DNA of 64,000 bases from Okeania hirsuta. GTDB lineage: Bacteria; Cyanobacteriota; Cyanobacteriia; Cyanobacteriales; Microcoleaceae. Below are positions 8,911 to 19,500 of the stretch, in pieces. A model generated the notes under the pieces. The model searched no databases. It was not told the origin of the DNA and was given only the letters and a program-made list of their open reading frames with translations. Position numbers and translations under genes: made by a program. Location: NCBI RefSeq assembly GCF_003838195.1, contig NZ_RCBY01000002.1, positions 1 through 64,000 on the forward strand, given 5' to 3'. Position 1 is the first letter of the stretch; every line of letters begins with the position of its first letter.

Positions 8911-10362
8911 TTACCTGATAAGGTGCTTTAAATAGAATATTATCTCCTTCTGCAAAAAGTACACTTTTGTTGCTTTGTAGATTAACTTTTTCAACTCTCC
9001 AATAACTTCATGTACTATATGACTTCGTTCTCTTACTTCATCTTCATTTGATTTTTCAAACGCCATTTCTAAATAGTCACCTCTAAAATCACCATCAAAC
9101 CCAAAATAAAAAATTGTCTGATTTTTATCTGTTGGAGTTTCTAGAATTTGAACATTTACAAGTTGAAACTTTTTATCTAGAAAAGAACTTAGTGTTTTAG
9201 TGATAAATTGTAGAAATGCAAATGCTAACTGAGAAGACAAGCGAGATTGAATAGCTATTATATCCTTTGAATAACTATTTTCTGAAGAAGGATGAGCAAT
9301 ATCATTTCGTACTGAAGTGATTAGTCTAGTGATATGTTCTAGTATTTCAGTATTAACGAAGTATTTTGGATTTTGAGAAAAAATATTTCGCACTTCATCT
9401 AACTTTTTTCCTAGTGTTTTGTTTTCCAAATCAGCACTTTTTATAATCGTTAAAATGATATTTGCGACTTCTTCAACTCCAGCAGAGAAAGAAAAAATAG
9501 AATGACGATAACTATAGGTTTCTTCAGTTACTTCACCAATTAGGCGAGAATTTACCCCAGAGAAAAGCGATTCTCGTAAATGTTCAATATCAAATCCAGA
9601 AGGTAATAAATTTGTTAGGCAATTTACAAGATAGTTAATATTTGAGCGATGGCGTAAAACTTCTGTGTAATTTAATTTTCCGAAATTATCAAACTCCCTT
9701 ATCGGAGGAAATTTGCGATACTTTATACTTACGCCTGCTTTTTCTAAATCATGGTAAAAAAGACTAGCTTGCTTTTTTCTAGTATAGCAATGAGCGCTGG
9801 TATATTTACAAATTGCAGGAAAGGCCAAATAACTAAAAGTCTTATATTATCGGCAATTTATTCCCCCTGTTGCCTGTTGCCTGTTGCCTGTTGCCTGCGC
9901 ACAGCGCTATACCTGAATCTTTAGAAAAATCTATTTCCAACGAATAAATATTTTCTATATCAAGTACATAAGCAAAAACAGCAAGTATAGACTTAAGAGA
10001 TGAAATACCACCTGTCAAGTCAATATAGTTTTGTGGGTTATCAAAAGGGTTAAATTTTTTCGTAGTTGCTCTACAAAATCCCTAAATGTATCAACATTAG
10101 AATCTTCTATTTTTTTGACATGATGTACTAAACTTGTTGAATAAATTTTATAGTTGCTTAGATATTCTTACCAATCTACTGAAGTTGTCAAAGCTTGTAA
10201 TGATTGTTCTGAATGAAAAATCTATACTTGACCAAAAATTAAATCGCTATTTTTAGTATCATTTCGCGCTTGAAGGGTAGCTCCAATAATAGCGTTAATC
10301 ATTGCAGGAATGTTTGTCTCTCCCGCTAAAATTAGCTTGAATGATTTTTGATAAATGTTCAT
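8911..10362 (-). pseudogene. CARF-like plus HEPN protein (Csm6/Csx1-like), disrupted by a MITE
   Basis: The intact downstream part (8911-9828) encodes a helical domain with RNDIAH at residues ~174-179 of that frame, the R-x4-H motif of HEPN ribonucleases. Its first ~16 codons come from a 125 bp element at 9785-9909. Upstream of the element the reading continues: ATG at 10362 gives MNIYQKSFKLILAGETN, two in-frame stops, one lost base in an A-run near 10055, then YIDLTGGISSLKSILAVFAY and IENIYSLEIDFSKDSG. The LTGG strand-turn and following helix resemble CARF-type domains (TGGTK). Removing the element and one TA copy joins SG to TRKKQ in frame, giving about 440 codons, the usual length of Csm6/Csx1. 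The HEPN call is fair; the CARF call is inference. Confidence 0.55.
9785..9909. mobile_element. MITE family T (TA target), copy 1
   Basis: A 125 bp element with inverted ends TAGCAATGAGCGC and TAGCGCTGTGCGC, flanked by TA on both sides. It contains a short (TTGCCTG) repeat tract. Matching copies are at 11207-11331 and 51451-51560, each also flanked by TA. The TA target and terminal inverted repeats fit non-autonomous elements of the IS630/Tc1-mariner type; no transposase lies in the window. Confidence 0.85.
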
Positions 10363-10520
10363 TTTTGCTTTGTTTAATTCCCGATAATATAATTTATCTA
10401 CTGTATAGTGGAGTTTAAATTTTATACTAATTCCAGTTATGAAAAGATACTTTTTCCAACTCTTTTTTAATCCTTCTGCCTTTTGCCTTTTGCCTTCTCC
10501 TCTTTAGAAAGATACTAATT
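10363..10520. other. Spacer upstream of the CARF/HEPN remnant
   Basis: No gene seen. Contains a short CTTTTGCCTTTTGCC repeat near 10478. Confidence 0.4.
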
Positions 10521-10756
10521 AGGGTTTGCGTATGGAAAGTCTTTTTGCTCGGGTAAGAGACAGGAGACAGCAGACAGGAGAAATGGGAACTATAGAGGAA
10601 ATAGTAGGAAGAATCGTCCGTTGATTTTTCTGCTCAACTCTTGACCAAAATCCACTCATTTTTGAACCATTACCACCTAAAACCTCGCATTTTTTGATAC
10701 TTAAAAAGGCTGAAAACTTTGTCTATAAAGACTTTTAGATTTAATCGGCAAGCCCT
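10521..10756. mobile_element. MITE family A, copy 1
   Basis: Ends AGGGTTTGC and, inverted, AGGGCTTGCCGATTAAATC. Flanked by AATT on both sides (4 bp target duplication). Copies at 10761-10997, 20179-20453 and 61771-62046 have the same ends and also 4 bp AT-rich duplications. Confidence 0.85.
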
Positions 10757-10760
10757 AATT

Positions 10761-10997
10761 AGGGTTTGCTAAAAAAGTCTTATAGTTGAGGATATAATTC
10801 AGGATTTATAATTCTGAACTCATAATTCAGAATTTAGAGGATTTAGGAGGAATAAATATCCCTTGATTTTTCTATCCTTATCTACTCAAAACTCTAACTT
10901 TTTTAGCTTTTTAGACCAAAAACCTTGCACCTTTTTTAACTCTAAAAATCATCAAGTATTGACAGATAAAGGATTTGACAGTTAATCAGTAAGCCCT
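10761..10997. mobile_element. MITE family A, copy 2, abutting copy 1
   Basis: Starts AGGGTTTGCTAAAAAAGTC and ends TTAATCAGTAAGCCCT. It is flanked by AATT and shares the AATT between the two copies with copy 1, so one element landed in the target duplication of the other. The interior is diverged from copy 1. Confidence 0.8.
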
Positions 10998-11015
10998 AAT
11001 TAAATTAAATTTGTA

Positions 11016-11204
11016 TTATACCAATTTTAAAAAAGAATGCTATGAAAAGTGCCTCTCTATCAGATATTCTTAAAAATAGTGACTATCGTGGATTTTAGAT
11101 AGTTATTTATATCGTTTTTACCTTTTTTAAAATATTTCCTTCTTCTTCCTTCTTCCTTCTTCCTTACTTCTACTATTTGTAAAAAACACTTATCAAATTG
11201 GTAT
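11016..11204. mobile_element. MITE-like repeat family H
   Basis: Left end ATACCAATTTTAAAAAAGAA and right end, inverted, ATACCAATTTGATAAGTG. A related sequence in opposite orientation spans about 60085-60380, where it is split by other repeats. The interior holds a CTTCTTCCTT repeat run. Confidence 0.5.
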
Positions 11205-11206
11205 TA

Positions 11207-11331
11207 TAGCAATGAGCGCTGGTATCTTTACAAATTGCAGGAGAGGCCAAATAGCTAAAAGTCTTATATTATGAGCAATTTATTTCCCCTGTTGCCTATT
11301 GCCTGTTGCCTGTTGCCTGCGCACAGCGCTA
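11207..11331. mobile_element. MITE family T, copy 2
   Basis: Same ends and TTGCCTG tract as the element at 9785-9909, with TA on both sides. It sits directly beside the family H repeat, 105 bp beyond the stop codon of the UbiB-type kinase gene. Confidence 0.8.
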
Positions 11332-11435
11332 TATTGCTCAATCAAGGCTCCATTTTTTGAAAAAAAAATTAGTTGCCAGTAAAAACTTTTCCTACTAACA
11401 ACTAATAATAATTAACTATTAAATAATTAATCAAC

Positions 11436-13475
11436 TTACCTTGGAATAGGCAAAGAAAGTTGAGGTTTAGTATCTGGTTTATCACCATTACCATTACCAT
11501 TAGAATGCTCTGGAGATAATAACACTTGACGAATTAAACGAGCGATCGCCCTTTGAGTCAAACCACTTGCCACTTGTTGCCCCATCTGTTGCATTTCTGG
11601 TTTAGCCAACAAATTTGGTACTAATTGCGCTAACTGCATAGCATCAAAACCAGGAGTATCTTGAATAATTTGCCAAATACGTTGAATATGCTCTGCTCTT
11701 TTTTCTTCTGGAGAATTTGTAGATGCTATTCTGGTCGGTTTTTCTTCTTTCATACCCAACAATTCACCCACTCTATTTCTCACATTAGAAAAAGTATTTC
11801 TGGATGCTAAGTCAAGACTATTAATCAATTCTTCGACTAAACGTACCCTAATAAAATCACCACGTTCAGATAATAAGAAATCTAGAGCTTGGTCTAATAC
11901 CTTGCTAATATCATAATCCTCACTATTACTCGCATTTCTTAATAGATTTTCCAATCTATTCCAACGAAAATCACCATCCTTAAAAAGTAAATCTTTCAGA
12001 GAAGTTCTTAACTCAGGAGCTGGGTCAGTTAATAAACGTTTTGCCACATAAGGATAAGCTTTACTCAACACCTTAAAATTAGGTTCGACATTAATCGCAA
12101 TACCTTCCAAAGTTACCAAAGAACGAATAATCAAAGCATAATAAGCAGGCACAGTAAATGGATACTCATACATTAAAGCTGATAACTGGTCTGTAATACT
12201 CTTAAAATTAAGTTCTGCCACACTAGCACCAAGAGCATTATTAAACACACCAGCTAAGGCAGGAATAATTGGAGTTACATCAGTATCAGGAGTCAAAAAT
12301 TCCAGCTTAATATAATCCTGAGCCAAAGCTTCAAAATCACGATTTACCAAATGTACAACTGCCTCTAATAAACCATATCTCTGATAAGGTTTGACCTCAC
12401 TCATCATGCCAAAATCTAGATAAACCAACTTACCTTCTGGACTAGCCAATAAATTACCAGGATGAGGATCGGCATGAAAAAAACCATGTTCTAATAACTG
12501 TCTCAAAGAACATTGCACACCAATTTCTATCAGATATTTAGCATCAATATTTTTAGCTTTTACAGCTTCCAAATTAGTTAATTTAGTACCCGTTATCCAC
12601 TCCATTGTTAATACACGACGACCTGTATATTGCCAATAAATTTTAGGAACATAAATATCTGGAAGATGACCGTAAAGTTGCTTAAATTTTTCCGCATTAC
12701 GACCTTCTTGAGTGTAGTCCATTTCCTCAAATATTCGAGCCCCAAACTCATCCATAATAGCTACTAAGTCACTGCGGAGTCGCTTAATACTTTTATGTGT
12801 CCAAATAGCTAGTGTTCTTAATATATAAATGTCTAAAGCAATATTTTCCGCTAAACCAGGACGTTGTACTTTTACCGCTACTGCTTCGCCTGTTTTAAGT
12901 TTGCCTTTATAAACTTGTCCAAGAGAAGCTGCAGCAATGGGATTAGGTGTTAATTCTGCATAAATTTCTTCTGGACGGAAACCTAATTCTTCTTCTATAA
13001 AACGATAGGCTAATTCATTAGGAAAAGGGGGTAATTGGTCTTGTAATTTAGTCAACTCTTCTAAATATGTGGGAGAAGCTAAGTCTGGTCGAGTAGATAG
13101 TGCTTGTCCCACCTTAATAAAAGCAGGACCTAGATTTGTCAAAATTTCTCTTAACCTAATTGCCCGTTTTGGTTCATTTTTAGTGGCATTACCTGTAATT
13201 TTGTCCAACCACAAGCTAAAAGCAAATGATAAAAAAGTCCATAAAACACTGATGCGTCTTTTCCATACTGGCAAAGGGCGTTTACTGTAGAAGGCTGTGA
13301 TTGCTTCTGGGTCATAGCGTAGAGCATTATTTTCTACTGGTTTTGAATAATCTTGAGACTTAACCATATTTATATTTGTCACTGGCATTGCCTCTATTTC
13401 TAATGTGTCTAATTTCTTAGTATGTGAATTCAAATATTCTTTTTGGGTATTAGATGATATTTTTTCCAGATTCAT
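11436..13475 (-). CDS. ABC1/UbiB-family atypical kinase
   Basis: A 679-residue protein of the AarF/UbiB/ADCK family. Seen motifs: the KxGQ helix as FIKVGQALSTRPDL (~residue 120), the alanine-rich loop PIAAASLGQVYKG, the lysine strand VAVKVQRPG, the catalytic HGFFHADPHPGN and the metal-binding YLDFGMM. A hydrophobic stretch (ISVLWTFLSFAFSLWL) precedes the kinase domain. Family members support quinone (plastoquinone, tocopherol) biosynthesis or turnover; in plants relatives sit in plastoglobules. Cyanobacteria carry several paralogues, so the exact role is open. The N-terminal ~50 residues are poorly conserved and the start could lie further inside. Confidence 0.9.
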   Translation of the reverse strand: MNLEKISSNTQKEYLNSHTKKLDTLEIEAMPVTNINMVKSQDYSKPVENNALRYDPEAITAFYSKRPLPVWKRRISVLWTFLSFAFSLWLDKITGNATKNEPKRAIRLREILTNLGPAFIKVGQALSTRPDLASPTYLEELTKLQDQLPPFPNELAYRFIEEELGFRPEEIYAELTPNPIAAASLGQVYKGKLKTGEAVAVKVQRPGLAENIALDIYILRTLAIWTHKSIKRLRSDLVAIMDEFGARIFEEMDYTQEGRNAEKFKQLYGHLPDIYVPKIYWQYTGRRVLTMEWITGTKLTNLEAVKAKNIDAKYLIEIGVQCSLRQLLEHGFFHADPHPGNLLASPEGKLVYLDFGMMSEVKPYQRYGLLEAVVHLVNRDFEALAQDYIKLEFLTPDTDVTPIIPALAGVFNNALGASVAELNFKSITDQLSALMYEYPFTVPAYYALIIRSLVTLEGIAINVEPNFKVLSKAYPYVAKRLLTDPAPELRTSLKDLLFKDGDFRWNRLENLLRNASNSEDYDISKVLDQALDFLLSERGDFIRVRLVEELINSLDLASRNTFSNVRNRVGELLGMKEEKPTRIASTNSPEEKRAEHIQRIWQIIQDTPGFDAMQLAQLVPNLLAKPEMQQMGQQVASGLTQRAIARLIRQVLLSPEHSNGNGNGDKPDTKPQLSLPIPR

Positions 13476-14995
13476 AAAATTTCAGATTTTTTTTATAAAG
13501 GTTGTTAAATATTGTAACAATATGGCTGTTGTTTCACTGAAGTCTTTGGTGAAGTCAAAAGTCAAAAGTCAAAAGTAAGAATTTGACTATATTTCTACCC
13601 AGAATTTCCTCTAGTCACAGAAAAATTATTAGTGAATCAAGAATCGAAAAATTAATTATTAAATCTGACTATTGCGACATACGCAACAGTAGAACATTAA
13701 ACCTAGAGAGCAAGGAAACTCAGAGTTGATTTCTGCATCCCAGAAAATATTTGACTATCTCTCTACCGGAAACTTCCTTTAGTCACAAACAAATTATTAG
13801 CAAATCAAGAATCGAAAAATTAATTATTAAATCTGACTATTGCGATATACGCAACAGTAGAACATTAAACCTAGAGAGCAAGGAAACTCAGAGTTGATTT
13901 CTGCATCCCAGAAAATATTTGACTATCTCTCTACCGGAAACTTCCTTTAGTCACAAACAAATTATTAGCAAATCAAGAATCGAAAAATTAATTATTAAAT
14001 CTGACTATTGCGATATACGCAACAGTAGAACATTAAACCTAGAGAGCAAGGAAACTCAGAGTTGATTTCTGCATCCCAGAAAATATTTGACTATCTCTCT
14101 ACCGGAAACTTCCTTTAGTCACAAACAAATTATTAGCAAATCAAGAATCGAAAAATTAATTATTAAATCTGACTATTGCGATATACGCAACAGTAGAACA
14201 TTAAACCTAGAGAGCAAGGAAACTCAGAGTTGATTTCTGCATCCCAGAAAATATTTGACTATCTCTCTACCGGAAACTTCCTTTAGTCACAAACAAATTA
14301 TTAGCAAATCAAGAATCGAAAAATTAATTATTAAATCTGACTGTTGCGACATACGCAATAGTAGAACATCTAACCTAGAGAGCAAGGAAATTGAGAGTTG
14401 ATTTCTACATCCCAGAAAATATTTGACTCTATTTCTCCCTACCCGGAATTTCTTCTAGTCACAGAAAAATTATTAGTAAATCAAGAATCGAAAAATTAAT
14501 TATTAAATCTGACTGTTGCGACATACGCAATAGTAGAACATCTAACCTAGAGAGCAAGGAAATTGAGAGTTGATTTCTACATCCCAGAAAATATTTGACT
14601 CTATTTCTCCCTACCCGGAATTTCTTCTAGTCACAGAAAAATTATTAGTAAATCAAGAATCGAAAAATTAATTATTAAATCTGACTGTTGCGACATACGC
14701 AATAGTAGAACATCTAACCTAGAGAGCAAGGAAATTGAGAGTTGATTTCTACATCCCAGAAAATATTTGACTCTATTTCTCCCTACCCGGAATTTCTTCT
14801 AGTCACAGAAAAATTGTTGGTAAATCAAGAATCGAAAAATTAATTGTAAAATCTCACTGTTGCTACATACGCAATAGTAGAACATCAAACCTAGAGAGCA
14901 AGGTAACTCAGAGTTGATTTCTACATCTAAGAAAATATCTAACTCTGTCTCTCTACCCAGAATTTTTCGACTCACAGAAAATTTATTAGTTATTA

Positions 14996-15505
14996 GTCCG
15001 GAAGTTTTAGTATACTTTCCGTATTAATGAGTATTAATGATAGTATTGCGACTTTAAATCATGAAAAACTTGATATGTCTGTAACAAATACGAGTCAACA
15101 AAATCACATAATAAATGGGTGTACCTTTATGAGAAGTACACCCTCAAATGCTAATTACGAACTTACTTTAGCAAAAGATTGGTCTATTATTTCAATAAGC
15201 TTTCCCTCCTTACCTCAAACTTCACTGGTACATCACATATCTCTATTTCAATTGATGTAGTTGATGAAGTTAGTAAACACACAGTTACAGACGTAATCAA
15301 AGGCAATACTAGCTTTGCTAGAATCCAACCTTTGTTGTTGTGATTCGTATTTTTCATTGATTTTTTCCTGTTAATAACCAAGCTAGGTTGCAGTAAAATA
15401 ATGTTTTCCGCCAAAAAACATTTATGGCAACTGAGCTTTTATTTTGCCGTTGCCGTTTTACTTTATTACTAATATCTATCTAATGTATTTGTTTATTTCC
15501 GGACT
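14996..15505. mobile_element. Inserted cassette with AGTCCGGAA inverted ends
   Basis: About 510 bp unrelated to the repeat units interrupts the array. It begins AGTCCGGAAG and ends TTCCGGACT, a 9 bp perfect inverted pair. About 85 bp of the expected repeat unit is missing at the site, so the insertion involved a deletion, and no clean target duplication is seen. It carries one small minus-strand frame and a strong hairpin (GGGTGTAC...GTACACCC, 15118-15144). No transposase is present. Confidence 0.65.
15187..15357 (-). CDS. Small membrane protein of the inserted cassette, unknown
   Basis: A 56-residue frame from ATG at 15357, preceded by AGGAAA. It has a charged start (MKNTNHNNKGW), one hydrophobic segment (ILAKLVLPLITSVTVCLL) and a basic C-terminus. 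The hairpin at 15118-15144, just after its stop, could end its transcript. An overlapping plus-strand frame (15027-15260) competes with it; I favour this one for its membrane segment and hairpin. Family not recognised. Confidence 0.35.
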   Translation of the reverse strand: MKNTNHNNKGWILAKLVLPLITSVTVCLLTSSTTSIEIEICDVPVKFEVRRESLLK

Positions 15506-16240
15506 AGAAAATAAAATAGACAGCAAGGCAACTGAGAGCTGATTTCTATATCTAAGAAAATATCTAACTCTGTCTCTCTACTCGGAATTTCCTCTAGTCA
15601 CAGAAAAATTGCTAGTAAATCAAGAATCGAAAAATTAATTGTTAAATCTGACTATTGCGTATGTCGCAATAGTAGAACATCAAACCTAGAGAGTAAGGAA
15701 ACTCAGACTTTATTTCCACTGACAGAAAATATTTGACTATCTCTCTACTCGGAATTTCCTCTAGTCACAGAAAAATTGCTAGTAAATCAAGAATCGAAAA
15801 ATTAATTGTTAAATCTGACTATTGCGTATGTCGCAATAGTAGAACATCAAACCTAGAGAGTAAGGAAACTCAGACTTTATTTCCACTGACAGAAAATATT
15901 TGACTATCTCTCTACTCGGAATTTCCTCTAGTCACAGAAAAATTGCTAGTAAATCAAGAATCGAAAAATTAATTGTTAAATCTGACTATTGCGACATACG
16001 CAACAGTAGAGCATCAAACCTAAAAAGTCAGGAAACTGACAGTTGATTTCCACACCCCAGAAAATATTTGACTGTCTCTCTACCTAGAATTTCCTCTAGT
16101 CACAAACAAATTATTAGTAAATCAAGAATCGAAAAATTAATTGTTAAATTTCACTATTGCGACATACGCAACAGTAGAACATCAAACCTAGAAAGCAAGG
16201 AAACTGAGAAAGGTGAAATAATACCAAATAGAAATTTGAT

Positions 16241-16546
16241 TTTATTTCAAAAATTCTTGCAGTTTTACTTTAATCAGTAATACCCAGATTGTTGTTTCTG
16301 TCAGGATAGTAAAAGAAAATAATCTGAAAAATCTTTGACAGAATTTGAGCGTATCTCTCTACCTAAAATTTCCTCCACTCACAGAAAATTAATTGTCAAA
16401 TCTGACTATTGCTCTATACACAATAATTAGAAAATACACCCATCTCCCTATCACCCCATCTCCCTATCACCCCACCTCCCCATCTCCCCATCTCCCTTTC
16501 AGCTATAATTACCAGGAATCCTCAACAAAAGAAAAAGCCTTACCCC
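16241..16546. other. Spacer between array and treS, with partial unit and CT-rich repeat
   Basis: A partial array unit is visible around 16340-16430 (AATTGTCAAATCTGACTATTG). It is followed at 16439-16500 by a CT-rich run built from CCCCATCTCCCTATCA. The treS promoter should lie here but I cannot place it. Confidence 0.5.
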
Positions 16547-19500
16547 ATGCTAAAAAACGACCCACTTTGGTTCAAAGACGCCATAATTTATGAAGTACCA
16601 GTTCGAGCTTTCGCTGATAGTAACGGTGACGGTATTGGAGACCTTCAGGGACTTACAGAAAAATTAGACTATTTGCAAGACCTGGGAGTAACAGCAATTT
16701 GGACTCTACCATTTTTTCCCTCTCCCCTCAGAGACGATGGTTATGACATTGCTGACTATAGAAGTATTAACCCCATCTACGGCAACATAGAAGACTTTCA
16801 ACAACTTCTAGATGCTGCCCATGACAGAGGAATTCGGGTCATTATCGAACTTGTAGTCAACCATACTTCTGACAAACACCCTTGGTTTCAAAGAGCACGT
16901 CGCGCTCCCAAAGGTAGTGTAGAAAGAGACTTTTATGTTTGGAGTGATAGTGCTGATAAATTCCCAGAAGTTCGGATTATTTTCCAAGACTTTGAAAATT
17001 CTAACTGGGCATGGGATTCTGTAGCTCAAGCTTACTATTGGCATCGCTTTTTTTATCATCAACCAGACCTAAACTACGAAAACCCTGCGGTACAAGATGC
17101 TGTTTTAGAGTTGGCAGACTTTTGGTTGAGCATGGGGGTTGATGGAATGCGCCTTGATGCGGTTCCCTATCTTTGTGTTGAAGAGGGTACTAACTGCGAA
17201 AACCTGCCAGGAACCCATGTCTTTCTGAAAAAGTTACGGGGGCACATAGATTCCAAATATCCCAACCGAATGTTATTAGCAGAGGCTAATCAATGGCCTG
17301 AAGATGCGGCTAAATATTATGGGGCGGGAGATGAATGTCACATGAATTTCCATTTCCCTTTGATGCCTCGTTTATTTATGGCTTTGCGGATGGAGGATAA
17401 TTTTCCAATCTCTGATATTCTCAAACAAACTCCTTCTATTCCTAATAACTGTCAATGGGCTTTGTTTTTGCGTAACCATGATGAGTTGACTCTGGAAATG
17501 GTGAGCGATGAAGACCGAGATTATATGTATAAGGCTTATGCTCAAGACCCACAGGCTAGAATAAATTTGGGTATTCGTCGCCGTTTAGCGCCTCTATTGG
17601 GAAATGACCGTCGGCAAATAGAGTTGCTGAATAGTTTGTTGTTGTCTTTACCTGGGACTCCGGTTTTGTATTACGGTGATGAAATAGGTATGGGAGATAA
17701 TATTTATTTGGGCGATCGCAATGGTGTACGGACTCCGATGCAATGGACTGCGGACCGGAATGCTGGTTTTAGTCGTACAAATCCACAAAAGTTATATGCT
17801 CCTGTTATTGTTGACCCTGAATACCATTACGAAACAATTAATGTGGAGGCTCAACAGGCTAATTCTAATTCTTTGTGGTGGTGGATGAAGCGTTTGATTT
17901 CTACCAGGGAACGTTTTCAAGCTTTTGGACGGGGTTCCTTTGAGTTGTTGCATCCGGAAAATAGGAAGGTCTTGGCTTTTACTCGTACTTATGCTGGTCA
18001 ACATATTTTAGTAGTAGCTAATCTCTCTCGTTTCGTGCAAGTAGTAGAGTTAGATTTATCAGCTTTTAATGGTATGGTTCCTGTGGAAATTTTTGGTAGA
18101 ACTAAGTTTCCAGCTATTGAAGAGCATCCATACTTTTTTAGTTTAAGTCCTTATGCTTTTTACTGGTTTACTTTACAACCACAACAAACTTATATTGAGA
18201 CTCCAAAACCTCTAAGTAAACTTCCTGTTTTGACCGTAGCAGGTAATTGGAAAGATATATTTTCTCAGGCAGAAATCAAGAGTAGATTAGAGTCAACTTT
18301 ACCTAATTATTTGAGCAGCTTCCCTTGGTTTGGAGGTAAAAATAAGGTGATTCAATCTACAGAAATTACAGAAGTTATTCCTATTGATTATCAACAAAAA
18401 GAAACTGCTTTAATATTTTTAGAATTTAATTATACAGAGGGGTCGCCAGAAACATATTTGATTGGTTTGAGCTATTTAATTCCCACAGAAATAACTCCTC
18501 AAATTCCTCGGGAACAGATTGTTGCAGAGTTGCAAATGCAGCAGCAAGAAAAGCCTGGAATTTTGTTTGATGTGTTGGGAGATAGAGATTTTTTAAATAT
18601 GCCTTTTGATGCCATCGCCCAAAACCAAAAATATCACGGAAATAAAGGTGTTATTCGAGGAAAATCTAACGATGTATTAGCAGAGATGATGCAGACAAAT
18701 ACAGGGAATATTAATCCTCAGATTTCCTCAGAAAAACATGATAAAACTCTGATTAATTTCGGTACAGGATTAATGCTTAAGTTATTACGAAAACTAGAAA
18801 TTGGTATTAATCCAGATTTAGAAGTTGGCAACTTCTTGACAAATAAATCTAGGTCTCAAAACTCAGAAATTTCAGGAAATATTTCTCAAATAGCAGGATA
18901 TCTGGAATATCACCAACAGGGAACTAATTTAATAACCATTGGTATATTAGAACAATTTATTCCTGAAGCAATGGATTGTTGGTCTTATACTTCTGATATT
19001 TTGAGGGATTATTTTGATAGAATAATGGTGGAACAAACCTCTGTAAATGAGTTAGAAATTCCTCAGATTACTGTTAATAATGCTTTAAATATTGAAATCA
19101 CTGAAGAAGTCTCCGACCTGATTGGTTCTTATATAAGTTTCGCTGAAAATTTAGGCAAAGTTACAGGAAATATTCATCATGCCTTAGCTTCTGATTTAGA
19201 GAATCCAAATTTTGCTCCCGAACAGTTTACACCTTTTTATCAAAGGTCGGTTTATCAGTATATGAGAAACCAGACAGGAAGAATTTTATTAAAGCTGAAA
19301 AAACACCTATCAGGATTTTCACAAGATAAACAACAATTAGCGAAAAATGTAATTAATCGTCAGGACCAAATTATGACACATTTAGGTTCTGTCGTAGAAC
19401 GAAAAATTACTGCGATGCGTACTCGTTGCCATGGAGATTATCATTTAGAAAACGTTTTATTTACAGGTAAAGATTTTGTAGTTGTTAATTTTGAAGGGGA

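Larger units (their letters stand above)
13585..16240. repeat. Array of 167-172 bp tandem units (about 12, with one insertion)
   Basis: The phrase GAATCGAAAAATTAATT recurs at 13641, 13809, 13977, 14145, 14313, 14485, 14657, 14829, then after an insertion at 15624, 15791, 15958 and 16126. Spacing is 168 bp for the first block, 172 bp for the second and 167-168 bp for the third. Units 13809, 13977 and 14145 are identical over their length, and the 172 bp units are nearly identical, so the array was homogenised in blocks. Each unit contains a hairpin around TTGCGACATACGCAA and another TTTCTGCATCCCAGAAA. No open frame is conserved. It fills the gap between the UbiB and treS genes; a repeated non-coding RNA is possible but unproven. 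Confidence 0.9.

Noticed and set aside
13585-16240. CRISPR array
   Set aside because: Units are 167-172 bp and repeated over their whole length; there are no short repeats with unique spacers and no cas genes.
16393-16593. 66-codon frame upstream of treS
   Set aside because: Built from the CT-rich repeat and overlaps the real start of treS.
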